Assembly (NCBI GenBank): GCA_946122785.1
Contig: CAMGYJ010000002.1
Span: 42,062,495 to 42,126,494 of the forward strand
Source of the DNA: Linum tenue
Lineage: Eukaryota > Streptophyta > Magnoliopsida > Malpighiales > Linaceae
Direction of reading: 5' to 3'
DNA length: 64,000 nucleotides
Part shown: one piece after another, positions 1-11,966 of the stretch
Layout of the letters: the number at the start of each line of letters is the position of its first letter
Numbering within the stretch: the first letter of the stretch is position 1
Translations under genes and position numbers: made by a program
Notes under the pieces: generated by a model
The model's database searches: none
What the model was told of the DNA's origin: nothing
The model's input: the letters and a program-made list of their open reading frames with translations, nothing else

Positions 1-600
1 TCTTGATATTAGGTAACATAAATACATAATAACCATTCAACAGTTTTGTCTTCTTGAATTAGTGATTTTTTTTAATGATGAATGAATTAAAAGATTTGTT
101 CTTCGAACAAATTCAACTTTGATTGCTCAACCATCCTATTGACGGCAACGACAAAGAGATTTATCGATCACGATTGACTAAGATAACTTTGCAACTCCCC
201 AAAAATACTAAGGGGTTGATTGGAGAAAAAGATTTATGTTATAGATTCATTGAATTCGTAGATTTTTTAAGAAAGTTATATTTTTTGGCCTTTTTGTATT
301 ATGTGTTGTAGTTTTTGAAATTTCAATCTCTAAAATTTGTGGATATCAAATCTCTTATTTTTGAGTCAGTGTCGTGTCATTTTACTCCTCGGAGCTTTAA
401 CAATGCCCATGTAGTGGCTAAATAGACTTTTCATCGGGAATTCGCTTGCTTACGGATTACCACCTTTTTTTTGGAGTTTTCCTTGTAACTAAGTCGAGTC
501 TTTGTCCCATGGCCTTTGGACTTGCCTTGGAAAAAAAAATATGGAGTATAGGACGTAGTTTTTAGGTCAATATTTGTTGTGATTGGAAAAAAAGTCTCCC
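1..600 (+). repeat. 3' flank of an off-window small-gene unit
   Basis: No gene is seen. The start matches the downstream flank of the small gene copies (compare 46540-46600 and 54030-54090), so a further + strand copy of the gene probably lies just left of the window. The same stretch occurs reverse-complemented at 37480-38720. Bases 449-456 (CTTACGGA) are the empty target site for the hAT element found at 37609-38292. Confidence 0.7.
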
Positions 601-3235
601 TCTCTCTCTCTCTCGATCTCAAATGGGGTTGTGAATCGTCATCGTGCCCCGAGGTTGTTACAGGCTTTCCACCGTCGTGCATGGACGGAGCATGGCTCTT
701 CGGAGCTCCATGGCGTTAAATTCCCCTCCCACAATGGAGGGTTGTTCTCAGATCTTCTATTTTCCCCAAGTCTCTATCCTTAAGTCTGTGGATTTGGCCC
801 CCTTCGGTTTCACGACCATGGAGATTGCGGTTCATTTCAATGATGATGATAATGTTGCTGGCTTTCGTCGGGGGATTTGTCGCTTAATCGTACAGATCTT
901 TGGAGTTTTGCTTGGGATTCCTACCCTCAAGACAATGTTGGTCCGAGCGTGAAAATTAGAGGGGGATGTAAGATTTTCCAGGGCGTATTTGGGGCTTACC
1001 CAGTTCATCTTTTTTTGGAGGAAGAGATAGGCAAAAGGCGGTCAAGGGAACCCCGTGGATCTTCCCCACATTCATGTTGGTGCTCTCTCGGTGGGTATCA
1101 TCGTCGGAGGAGGTGGCCCATCTCCTTCGTTGCGCTCCATTGGTTGTGCAGATTTGGCGATTTCCCTTGACTATTTCACGTAGAAAATGGCAATTCGGCT
1201 GTGCTTGGCATTGGGGGAGATATATATTCTCTCCAACTCTCCACCACTCGGTGATTACTAGTGGCCTCTATGTTAAGGCGGAGACTGTGCTCGACCTGGC
1301 TCTTCCTCTTGCGGATGAGATAGCGGCTTCTCACGATGACCCTACAAAAGGTGAATTTGTAGCCAAGATTAAATTTGAAAAAGTTCATCACTTTTGTTTT
1401 CTTTGTGGAGTTATAGGCATTATTGGCGATGTCCACTGTAGGAAGGATGAGTTATCCTATGCTCCATCGAGGTATGGGAAGACTAACTTGATGATAGAAT
1501 ATGGCCCCCAAATGAGTGAGCAATCGTTGGCCAAGCGGAACCTTCGATTCACGTGGATCCATGCTGATACCTTGGGGGTCTCGTTGCTCTCGCTTGACTG
1601 GACATTTCTTGGAACCGTCAACAAGGCCTACAGTTCAAGACTTGGTGATTGCAGGTGGTCAAAATAGGGGTTCCAGTTGGCAGGAAACCCGCAGGCCTCG
1701 TCTTGGGAGTATGGAGATTCACTTTTGGTCTCTATCTATGGTCCATAGTGTCAGTGACAGCAGCCGCCGCTTTTTTGGTCATCTGGTGGATATGGATTTA
1801 GCGGGTAAAGGGCCTGATAGTTTGAGGGATGGTTCTGTGCCGACCTATGCTTATCCCTCTTCAAAGCGTCCTCGTCAAGGCAATGATCATCCCTCTTACT
1901 CAACATCGACTACAACTAAGGTGGCGCCAACAAGCCTTGACTGGTCACAGCCACATCCATAAGTATTATCGTCTGGAACTGTCGAGGGATGGGCTCCCAG
2001 TTGACGGTTCCGTCATTGGCGGAGCAATTGCTCGTTTCTCTCCTAGCATAGTCTTTTTGTGTGAAATAAAACGGGATGATGACTTTGTTCGTAATAAGTT
2101 TGCTAGCTTTGGTTTTAAATAAGTATGTTATTTTAGTGCGTCAAATGGAAGTGGGGTCTGCGGTAGCATGGGCTACCAATGTCACCGGTACTATGCATTT
2201 TCTTGGGTCTTTTCTGTGTTTTGTAAAGTGTCTTGTTCCTATTTTTGGGAGGTTTGTAATTATGTTCGTGCACCTAGATTGTGATGTGTATATTCGTCAG
2301 AACCAGTTTAATGATATTAAGAATTTTATTTTATTGGTCTCTTTGTCTCTCTTTGTTGTTTTTGGTGGTGGTGAATTTAATTATTTGCTTTACTCTACAG
2401 AAAAAGTTGCCGGTAATGTGCCGATTTGGGCATGCCTTGATCAGCTTAGTTCCTTTGTTAATGTTGTAGGTTTGGTTTATTTAGGCTATCAAGGGTCTCT
2501 ATTCACATGGACCAATTGTTGGTCAGTTGGTGTGCATATTATGGAGCGGTTGGACAGATGTCTCGTGAATGTTGATGCTTTGTCTGAGTGGTCAGAACGG
2601 AAGGTCATCCACTTAACTGATCTAGGATCTGACCATTATATGCTTCTAGTACAGTTGTTGAAGCAAAATCATCATTTGCGTACGACATTATAATATGATG
2701 GGAGGTGGAACTCCAACATTCAAGCTTTGGATGTTATTAGAGCTACATGGCAGCAGGAGGTTCATGGCACTCTTCAGTTTCGGGCCTTTACTCAGTTCAA
2801 GCATTCTTGCCATGAGTTGGTTGCTTGGGCGACTGTTGATACGTCCAACTTTACTCGCTGGATCACAAATTCAAGGCGATTATTGAGGAAGCATGACAGG
2901 CAACTTCTGTGGATTGGGACTTCATTAAGCATTTGGAGAGCTAGCTTCTGGATGTTTATAACAGAAAGAATGCTTCTGGAAGCAGAAGTCTCGAGTACAT
3001 TAGCAAAAAGAAGGTGATTCTAATACCAATTTTTTCATGCGGCTGTTCTACATAAACGTAGGATAAATTAGATTGTTGGGTTGCGAGATGAGGCCAGTGT
3101 TATGCAGCATAAAGAGGAGGCGATGGAACATTTATTTCTTTATTGTCCGGTTGCGCGGGCTCTCTGGGACTATTCAGGACTGGAATACTTGGGGGAGGGC
3201 AATGCAGTTAAAAGCGCGTTTCTACCTAGAAGCGG
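600..3235 (+). pseudogene. LINE (L1-type) retrotransposon remnant, reverse transcriptase deleted
   Basis: Seen: a broken ORF1 with a degenerate zinc knuckle (CFLCGVIG near 1400-1440), then an endonuclease-like ORF2 beginning near 1960 (frame reads IIVWNCRGMGSQ) and containing RLDRCLVN and GSDHYMLL near 2550-2650. After FFHAAVLHKRR-like sequence (3030-3060) and GLRDEASVM the reading jumps directly to MEHLFLYCPVARALWD (3125-3175), the zinc-binding region at the C-terminus of plant L1 ORF2. Known: these landmarks are typical of plant L1 elements and the reverse transcriptase should lie between them. Inferred: about 2 kb including the whole catalytic domain has been deleted. Several frames are needed, so it is dead. 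Its 5' end is duplicated in reverse at 36983-37480. Confidence 0.8.
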
Positions 3236-4050
3236 AAAATGGGTAAAATCGTAAAGCGTAGAATTAAAGCGTAAAAGCGTAAGTTTTTTACGCATGCTGT
3301 AAATAACTAAAATTATGTTAAGTGCGGCATATACCATGTAAAATATGAGTGCATATAATTTAGATAATTTAATAACATCTTCATAATAAGTTCATAAACA
3401 TAAATCTTAACAATAAGCCACCTTCGCCTCTATGCTAATGAATTTGGGAAGAGCCTCGTTGGTGAATTAGATTACTCTATTGAAACTAAGAATGCATCTA
3501 AGTACCTAGTATGTATCTTTTAATCTCCAATGTATTATATTGTTGGTAATTTACCTTTAAAATATGCTTTTTATAATTAATTTTATGAAAAGAGTACCCA
3601 TTTAGTGAACTAAAAGCGTAAAAACGTAAAGCGTTTTAGTGAACTAGAAGCGTAAAACAGTAAGCTTTTGAGCTTTAAAGCGTAATTTAATCCGATTTTA
3701 TACACTTAAGATTTTATATGAAAACGAAAGCGGTTTGATCTCGATTCTTTTCTTCTTTTTGTGCATGCAGAAAAGGGGAACGAAGGAGAGTTTGTGGAGG
3801 CCAGTCGAAGGGCGACAACCACGAACGACATAGGCTAGCCTCTTTGACTCTCCACCAGTCGTCGGCTGTCCAATCATCATCTATAGAAGCAAAGGAAAAG
3901 AGGAAGAAGAGAAGAAATGAGAGGGAAGGAGGGGATTTGGTGGTCTTGTGGGAGAGTGTGACGACGAACGATAAAATTTCGTTGTTGTACCCAATTTTTT
4001 TGTTTTAATTTTCATTTGCATTAAAACATTGGCGTTTGAGGAGGGAGCAT
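3236..4050. other. No gene; AGCGTAAA-rich AT sequence and purine-rich tract
   Basis: Copies of AAAGCGTAAA cluster at 3240-3300 and again at 3608-3690, bracketing about 300 bp of AT-rich DNA. This could be the ends of an old nonautonomous element, but no clean terminal repeat or TSD is visible. 3700-3960 is mixed sequence ending in a GGAAGAGG-rich tract. No credible coding region is seen. Confidence 0.4.
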
Positions 4051-4222
4051 ACATAACGGTTTTTTGTTGAAACTGAATCAGACCGGATCTAATCCAGTCC
4101 GGTCACGGTTGAAACCGGATCCCTATCCAATCCAGTTTTCGGTTGCTCATTTAGCCAAAACGGTTTTTAAAACTGGGTTAATCCGGTCCAGTTTAGCCGG
4201 ACCAAACCGTTTCCCACCCCTA
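4051..4222. mobile_element. hAT-like element end (fragment)
   Basis: The stretch is rich in GGTCCGG/CCGGTCC-type subterminal words and ends in TTTCCCACCCCTA, the reverse complement of a TAGGGGTGGGAAA hAT-type terminus. A partner left end is not visible nearby, so this is called as a fragment only. Confidence 0.4.
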
Positions 4223-4261
4223 ATCGAAACCCTATATATGTATGACACGCTAAAACACAAC

Positions 4262-4977
4262 ACCAAATTGTGACCAAATATAATCACAGAATGTAAATGC
4301 AGAATAGTGGGTAAGTTTAATTTATCAACCCGGGGTCTAGATCTACTGCCTACTTTGTGAACTTCTATTATCTAGCAAGACTAATTGAGTGAAATGTGAG
4401 TTTAAACCAAATCAAAAAGAGTGAAATGTGAGTTTAAACCAAATCAGAAAGAAAACAGTAAATTGTATTGTTTTCTAAAGCAAGGGAATAGTCACTAGTG
4501 GATAAGTCCCCCTAGCTCACTAATTAGCTTCAAGTTGTAATTCCCTTCGGTTTATTTACTGTTGACTAAACTGCGGAAGATCCGAAATTAGTTTGGAATC
4601 TCTTCAGCTGACCAAGCCCTCTTAGATAGAATACCCGGCAGACGACTAGCCTTCACCTGAATAGACTGCTACGACGATTCACACAAAACTCCATTATTGG
4701 AAACAAATTCTAGTATAAAGTAGTGAATTGACTGACTCTCATACAATCAATTCAATCCTATCGATCGAAGAAACTCTAACAACCTCTTTAGATTCTATTT
4801 ATCACAGGTTGAAGAAAAAATCAAGACAAATTGATCAGGATTCAATTGACTCAATAAACCCACTTAAATTGATTAAAATCAATCAGTATATCATCCCAAA
4901 AGTCATTACAATCAAGATCCCTAACACATTAAACTAGGGTTCTTCATACCCAAGTGAGAGAAAGGTCTACTCCATAA

Positions 4978-5008
<31 letters not shown>

Positions 5009-5640
5009 CATAAATTAAAGCAGTACTACTCATAAAGATAGGAATAATCTGCTATGGGATGTCAATCTTCACTATTGGGGACGCAATCTGGGCTTCAATG
5101 GTGAGAAATCCACTCCAAATAGCTCCTAGGGTTTGTTCATCGCCCTTTCTCTCCCTAGAACTCTATTTCAGCTCTCAAAACTCGGATCCTTCCTTTAAAA
5201 CCCTAAATTGGGTTAAAACACAGTTCTGTCAGACTACACGACCAGTGCACACGGCCGTGCAAAACTCCATCCTGCCCGTGTACACCCCCAAAACGCGGCG
5301 TTGCACTTAGTTGGTCGAGGGGATCACACGGCCGTGTAAAAATAGGTATTGCCCGTGCAAATCTCTGGAAAACTCACACGGCCAGAGGCGCCCTTGCACA
5401 GCTCGTGCAACTCCTGGCCGCGTAAAACCATTCACACGGCCACACTACACGGTCGTGTGAAATCAGCTTTTGCCTGTGTAAATGCCTCTGCTTCCTGTCG
5501 CACGTCCTAACTTCGTCCAATCAACTCTGAACTCGTGCCCAAACCTTCATTCACGTACTAGAACCGGAAATATCACTAACAAGAGCAACCTAGCATGAAA
5601 TCGGTTTAAAGCATAGTAAATGAGCCTCAAACAGTATAAG
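4262..5640 (-). repeat. Degenerate LTR-retrotransposon sequence (gypsy-like?)
   Basis: No gene. 5240-5470 carries repeated CACACGGCCGTGT-type words, a texture I associate with some plant Ty3/gypsy LTRs and their flanks, here in minus orientation. A 33-bp direct repeat around GTGAAATGTGAGTTTAAACC occurs at about 4389 and 4422. A (GA)n run is at 4978-5004. No primer binding site, polypurine tract or paired LTR could be established, so the class is a guess. Confidence 0.35.
4978..5004. repeat. (GA)n microsatellite
   Basis: An uninterrupted GA dinucleotide run of about 13 units within the degenerate repeat region. Confidence 0.9.
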
Positions 5641-6190
5641 AATGATCGATAAGAAAATTGATAATTGGTTTTAATCGATAATCGGATTGAGAACGATGGT
5701 TAGTGGTTAAAAGTTAATCGATAATTTCTTAGTGGTTTTGTTTTGGTTAGCTGTATATTTTAAGTGATTAATCGATAAAAATTTGTTAACCGCCTTCTCG
5801 TATAACTATAAAATTTTGGCTTTGACTTAGGGAAAAAGTCTCAATATTCAAAACTAACCAAAGTCACAGTTTCAAATATCTATTGCAAACACGTAAATGG
5901 ATGAAGACTTTCGATGATTTGTAATTTTATGTGTTGCAATTTGGATTTGGATTATGAATTAAAGATAATGTTATATTGTATTGATGTTATAATTATTATT
6001 TTATGTAACAACGTAGAAATGTAGTTAATTATTGAATTATTTGCATGATTATAGTTTAATATTTAAAAGAAATCATACAAAATTTCAAAATAACAAAAAA
6101 GTCACATGTGGAGGTTGTTATTGGTTAGTGGTTAACCACCAAACTAGTCAATAAAACTTATTGATTCGATTTTCAATATGTATTTTTTGC
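5641..6190. other. AT-rich left flank of the hAT insertion, no gene
   Basis: Repeated ATCGATAA/TTAATCGATAA words and GTTAGTGGTTAA motifs suggest an older degenerate element into which the hAT at 6191 inserted. Similar AT-rich sequence resumes at 11443 after the element. Nothing coding is seen. Confidence 0.4.
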
Positions 6191-6614
6191 TAGGGATGTC
6201 ATTTCGGTTGTCGGTTAGTGGCTAACCGGCCGGTCTAACCAGCAGTTAACCGGAAACCGAAAAACACTGGGCACGGTCGGTTCTCGGAGGCGCTCCATGG
6301 TTAGGCGGTTAGCCGAAAAACCGACGCCGGTTAACCGGCTAACCGACGCTAACCGACCGGCCTAAATGATGTCGTTTTTGCCTAACTAAAACACCCCATC
6401 CCCAAATCCCCAACCCTAGCAACCCTTCGTGTTAGGCGTCGAGCGCGAGACAATCCGGTCACTTTCGTTGGTATTTCCCAATTGTATCTTCGACCTTTTC
6501 ACCTGCAGACAACCTTCGTCGTACTTTTGGGCACGAACAGGTGAGAAGGGTAAAGTAGATTTGTGTTGATCGAACAGAGAGGGATTTTGCTGATTTTAGT
6601 TGTTGCTGTAAACA

Positions 6615-7401
6615 CGTTGGTGGGTTTGAGCACAAATGCTACAGACTAGGGCCCAATGACTCCACATGCACACAATAACTTCCTAATGCAACTTAAGGCC
6701 TTAATGAATGAATAAAATGGACACAAGGTTCTAAAGCAAACGTTTCCTTACCAAAGCTCAAACGATGCGTTTTACTAACCTTGCCTTGCCCTGTCCTTCT
6801 TCTTTCTCCTTGCTCGATCAAATTACCCCTGCACTTTAAGAAGCGAACAGAGACACCAAGAAAAGAGCATAAACACTGAAATAGCAGAGAATAAATAAAT
6901 GACACCACACGCAAATTTTTACGTGGTTTCCAACGTTGGGAGAAAGAGAATCCCAACATTGACTAGCCCACGGTCTGAGAATCACGTTTTGTGATCTCAG
7001 ACGATCCTCTATGAGTATGTTCGATTAAGCTCCGAGATTACAATACAACACTCAACCCGACCGATTAGCTCCCCGCTCAATCGACACTATTCACATATCA
7101 GCTACCAACCGATACACCTTTGTTTCCCTAAAACCCAGACCCAGAAATCTCACTCAATTTCTGTGCTGACTTTTCACTCAAACCCTTGCTAATACCCTTA
7201 GCTCTCTTGTTTGAATTGCCTCGAAAAGTTTGCATATTCCTTTTAATCTCGAACTTATATACACACTCCTCCTGGCAGTAGCCGTTGGAGCCTTCCTTCT
7301 TTAGTTCCCTTTGAATTTGCCACCTTCCATCTTTGAGCACCAACTTACCAAACCGGCAGAATTGCATCCCGTTGGGTTTGATTGCTGAGCTGTACCCAAC
7401 A
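6615..7401 (-). mobile_element. Probable solo LTR (copia-like) nested in the hAT leader
   Basis: Read on the minus strand the segment starts TGTTGGGTACAGC, has a TATA-like TGTATATAAG about 130 bp in, and ends ...AACCCACCAACG, close to the canonical TG...CA form with a terminal inversion (TGTTGG/CCAAC). The texture (GTGGTTTCCAACGTTGGG) resembles plant LTRs. No clear 5-bp TSD was found; AACAC occurs on both sides but shifted, so ends are approximate. Confidence 0.5.
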
Positions 7402-7989
7402 CTTCGTTCCTCCCTCAGACCCTCACAGTCGACATTTCCAAACGCCCAGCCGCCTCCAGCCCTTTGCATCGCCGACGCCCAGCCTTCTTCTCAGCAGCGG
7501 CGGTGACTCCCCCCACAATCGCACAGCCAGCCCACTCCGTCTCCCACACAGCACAGCGGCGGCGACGACTCCGCCTCCCTCCAATCGCCCCGCCGCCTCC
7601 ACACTCCCATATCTCCATCTCGGCCAAGTGGCCAACCCGTCGGCGACCTTTGGTGCACAATCGCCGTCGACTCCGCCTTCCTCCAATCCTCTTGCTCCCT
7701 CCCCTGAGATCATCTCCCCGCAAATCCTTCTCGCCGCCCGCCTCCAATCGTCGTGGCCGCCTCGCTCCAATCCCGCTGCCCCTCCACTCGCCGCGCCACC
7801 CGCCTTCACCCGCCGCGCTGCCCGCCGTTACAGCCAGCAACCCTCCTCCAGTCCTCCCATCACCGCCAGTCTTGCGTCAACATAATCCCTCCCGCCATCA
7901 CAACCGCCACCTTGTTTCCCCCCAAAATTTCTTGTTCACGAGGTCCTCCTGCAGTCTGCTCGGCTGCTCCTGGAATGAATAATATTATG

Positions 7990-8230
7990 TAAGTTAATTA
8001 GAAATGTCAAATGATGATTTAGAGTGAATGATGATTTTATTTATGAATGAAGAATGATGATTTTGGTGAATGATGGTGATTTAGAATGAATGATGATGAT
8101 TAATACTATGTAAGTTTATTAGAAATTTAGAATGATGATTTAGAGTGAATGATGATTGATTTATGAATGAAGAATGATGATTTTGGTGAATGATGATTAT
8201 TTTGAATGAATGATGATGCTTTTGGTGAAT
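7990..8230 (+). repeat. GAATGATGATTTTGGT minisatellite
   Basis: Irregular tandem copies of a GAATGATGAT-based unit fill the sequence between the C-rich leader and the first transposase coding exon of the hAT element. It is probably intronic in the ancestral transposase gene. Confidence 0.75.
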
Positions 8231-8342
8231 GCCATTCACGTGGAAATGGGATGTGATTATGCTTATAAGTTATATAGGTTTAGTGATGATGAATGATGTT
8301 TTTGTTTTTCAATTTTTAATTTGTGTAACTGTTGATGTAGGG

Positions 8343-11040
8343 CGAGACTTCCGGCTCCACGTGGAGGACGTGGCGGATGAGGTGCACCTTCCGCTGAGAC
8401 TGCTTATCGTGGTGGGAGACCTCCGGCTCCTCGAGGTCGTGGTGGTGCGGGTGCCTCAGCCCCTCATGCTCAAAATCGGGGTCGTGGTGGACGTACAGGG
8501 AGTCGGCCTGTTCAGTCTGCTGAACCGTCGGTGTCGGCATCAATTGCATCGACTCCCGCCCATGCCGGTAGTGGAAGTACACCTGCTGCTGAGACTCCTT
8601 CAGTAGAAACGGTTAATCCGGCTTCAAATAAAGTTAAAGACGATCCCTTCAATCTAGAGAAATGGTTGGAGACAAAGGGTACAACTGATTGCTGGAAGGA
8701 TTTTACGAAGGTGGCGGTGGATGAGTATCCGATGGGAGAGTGCAGGCATTGTTATACTAAAATCAAAGCACATCATCCAAGAACGACACTTCTGCAATGA
8801 ATAACCATAGGAAATCATGTTTGGCTAAGGTTGCAGCATCCAGGGATCAGACTGTTCTGAACTTGCAGGCCGCAGATGGTAATCAAAGTCAAGTAAGTGC
8901 TTTATGGAAGTTTGATCTAGAAAAAGCTAGATATGCCTTAGCCGTGATGATTATTATGGATGAGTTGCCTTTTTGCTTTGTGGAAAGAGAAGGGTTTAAG
9001 CAGTTTATGCAAACGGTTAAGCCATTGTTTAAGATACCCGGAAGGAGAGGTATAAGAGATGATTGCTTTCATATATTCTTGGAGAAAAAATGAATTTGAT
9101 AGAGTTTTTTTGAATCAAAGAGCAAAGGCAGAGTTTTAATCACCACAGATACATGGACATCTGACAACAACAAAAATTACATGTGTGTGACTGCTCACTT
9201 TGTTGGAGTTGATTGAAAGTTGCAGAAGAAGGTTCTCTCCTTTGTTCCCATCACAAGTCATACAGGAAATGATATTGCAGAGAAGCTTGCAGAAATTCTT
9301 GAAGAATGGAAGGTGAAGAATCTGTTCTGCATGACCGTGCACAATGCATCTACAAATGATATTGTGAGTGCTTGCATGAGAACAAAATTAATGGAGTGGG
9401 GTTGTGATTTGATGGATGAGAAGTTTCTGCAGTTTTGCTGTGTCGCACACATCATTAATCTGGTGGTGCAGGATGGATTGAAAGTAATCGGAGGAGCTGT
9501 GGATAGAGTTCGAGACTGTGTGAAGTGGGTGAGGTCATCACCAGTTAGGTTGAAAAGGTTCAAGACTGCCATGCAATTTCTGGAGTTGGAGTCAACCAAA
9601 TTGGTGTGTTTGGATGTACCGACCAGGTAGAACTCCACCTATATCATGTTAGAAGCAGCATAAAAGTTTGGTGGAGTGTTTACCACTTTGTATACAAGTA
9701 TACATGATCATTCCTTCAGGGATTATGTTGACGCAAGAGGTGGTCTTCCAACTGAACAAGATTGGCAGCTGATTAGTAAGTTGATGAAGTATCTGAAAGT
9801 CTTTAATGACTTTACCCTCCTAGTCTCGAGTAAGTGGAATTTTTGCTCACTTTGTTTATTTTAATTTGATCATTTGACAATTTTGGTTTGTTTAAGTCTA
9901 ATTTCCTATATTCTATTCTCATTGTACATGAACTAAATATGTGACTACCCGTCTTTTCTTCAAGAAACTTGTTCCACTTTATGACATCATTGAGGAATTG
10001 AAGAATAATCCGCATGAAGAGCTCAAAAAGATGGCTGAAAAGGCTGAAAAAAGGTACAAAACTATTGGTTTGAGACACCTGTCATGAATGAGGAGAATAC
10101 AAAAGTGAATCATTTAATTTATATAGCATGTGTGCTTGATTCTAGAAGTAAACTTGATATGGTGTCTGAAGTGTTGGAATGATTTATGGACGTATAAAAG
10201 GAGGGGAAATTCAGAGTACTATTAAAAGGGAGATGCGTCAGATGTTTGAGATTTATAAAAGGAAGTATGGATCAGAGTCTGCATCTCAATCTACCACTGA
10301 TGATAACATTGCTGATGGTGGTTCTAGTGAAGGTGTTGGTGATCGGATTAAGATATTGGAGGAGAGGCTTAGAAAGAGAAAAAGGGAAGCACTTCTACTG
10401 GAAACAGGAGGTAGCTCTGCTGAGCTACACATCTATTTGAAATGGCAAACTGATGGCATCAATGAAGAGAGTGATGATGCAAAGTTTGACCTATTAGATT
10501 GGTGGTCTCGACACTCTGGAATATATTCGATTGTTGCTGAGATGGCTAAGGATGTCCTAGCTGTTTCCATATCTTCTGTTGCCTCTTTGAGCGACCTAAT
10601 GGTGGAGGCATTGATTTGTGCTGAGGATTGGATAAGGTATCATGGATCTAGGGAGATTGACGATAAGGAAGATGATAAAGAGAATTTGAATTTGGAAAGT
10701 AGTGGGTTCTGAAACTCTCTTATTGTTTAGTTTTTTGCCTTCTTTCCACTTAATTCAATGTATGAATGTACTAACACTTTATTTTCCTTTTTTTTCTTAC
10801 ACAGTTAATGTCACTTTCCAAACTAGAATGGAAAGTGCAACGAATACTGACAATGTTGGCAATGCAGATGCAAGCCTCAACATTCCAGTAGAGAATGAGC
10901 AGGAGGGTGAAGAAGAAGTACCGAAGGAAGAGTATGAGAAAGATGGATATGATGATTATGGTCATGACTTGTTGCCCCAATTGAACGAACAGGGTTATGC
11001 AGATGTTGGTTCTTCTAAGGCTGGTGATAATGATAGATGA
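8343..11040 (+). pseudogene. hAT transposase, BED-finger RICESLEEPER-like, broken
   Basis: An acceptor-like TTGATGTAG precedes an Arg-Gly-rich N-terminus (8343-8530, one in-frame stop). A BED zinc finger follows (CWKDFTKV, ECRHCYTK, then NNHRKSC; 8690-8825, frameshifted near 8790). The hAT core has TTDTWTS near 9145 and FCCVAHIINLVVQ near 9432. The dimerisation region (KFDLLDWW near 10490) ends VASLSDLMVEALICAEDW. A small acidic 3' exon follows an acceptor at about 10805. Known: intact relatives read DNAS where this copy reads HNAS (His codon 9340-9342, replacing a catalytic Asp) and have an AFSTGGR-type block where this copy jumps from VAS to LSDLMVE. Stops at 9091, 9215 and 9630 also break it. 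Inference: inactive. Confidence 0.85.
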
Positions 11041-11442
11041 TGAAGTGTTGTTGATTTGTTGTTATCTAGAGGATTTATTGTGATTTGTGGAGCTTATGTT
11101 GTTGAATTAATGAATGTGAGACATTAAGTTGCTAATTTAGATGTATTTTCGATGCAAAAGGAATTGAAATGTAGGTTTGAAATTTTAATTTTAGGCGATT
11201 ATAGTGTTTGTTCCCTTGCTGTCCGGTCGGTTAGGTGGCTCCAACCGAACCGGCCTTCAAATTTTGGTTGCCCCGGTTAAACCGCGTCGAAACCGAAAAC
11301 CGGCCGGTCGATTTGCGGCTAACCGAGGCTGGAGGGGCGGTCAGTCGACGACAACAGCTGGTCGTGTCTCGGTTTAACCGAAAACCGAGATTTCAATTTT
11401 CGGTTAAACCGAAACCGACAGACTGCCAGCCCTATGTTTTGC

Positions 11443-11820
11443 TAAATGATTAATCACTAATCGCCAAATCAATTTGTGGTTTACCGAAATGGAACTTATT
11501 AGTATCCCTAGATTTTGCTAGGTCTTTGCCAGAATTAGTTAAAGAAAATCAACTGTTCTCCGCCATAAATGGTTGCATTAATACTTGAATCAAAATAGAA
11601 AATACCCATTCGTTGGGCAGCTTAATTCTTTGATAAAAAATACCCCTTTCAAAAAAAAAAAAAAGTTCTTTGATAAAAACGAGTGGGATTCCATAGTAAT
11701 GGTGCACCGAAGTGAACGACCAAACCCACAAATTTAGCCACCCCCAAGAAGAACTCCTAGGCTTCCCCAATCGTATTAAGTTATAGTTGTGCATGAACAT
11801 GATCCATCAAGAACCCTTTC
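11443..11820 (+). other. Upstream flank of small gene A
   Basis: From about 11690 the sequence (GCACCGAAGTGAACGACC, then GAACTCCTAGGCTTCCCC) matches the upstream flank of the other copies, e.g. 53020-53110 and 48560-48640. 11443-11690 is AT-rich with a poly(A) run at 11648-11663 and no gene. Confidence 0.6.
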
Positions 11821-11832
11821 ATTCACATCTCC

Positions 11833-11840
11833 ATATAAAT
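11833..11840 (+). promoter_or_regulatory. TATA box of small gene A
   Basis: ATATAAAT lies 127 bp upstream of the ATG in a block conserved at all copies (CTCCATATAAATACTC). Confidence 0.7.
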
Positions 11841-11966
11841 ACTCGATCCATATGCACGATTCTTCTAACCAAGCACAAACTATAGCTAATCGGCAAAAGA
11901 AAAGTGATAGAGAATTAACTCTATAGTAACAACTTGGTTGCTAATCAAGACAACTTGAAAGCAAAG

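Larger units (their letters stand above)
6191..11434 (+). mobile_element. hAT transposon (RICESLEEPER-like), 5.2 kb
   Basis: Termini are TAGGGATGTCA (left) and, read inward from the right, TAGGGCTGGCA. They are flanked by an 8-bp TSD, TTTTTTGC at 6183-6190 and TGTTTTGC at 11435-11442 (7 of 8 identical). Subterminal regions are dense in CGGTTAACCGG-type words on both sides (6200-6360, 11225-11430). Known: 8-bp TSDs and short TIRs with subterminal repeats define hAT elements. The interior holds a C-rich leader (6380-6500, 7400-7970), a solo-LTR-like insertion (6615-7401), a minisatellite (7990-8230) and a broken transposase gene (8343-11040). Confidence 0.88.

Noticed and set aside
7382..7992. 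Proline- and arginine-rich open frames on both strands
   Set aside because: C-rich leader of the hAT element; long frames in several phases are due to base composition.
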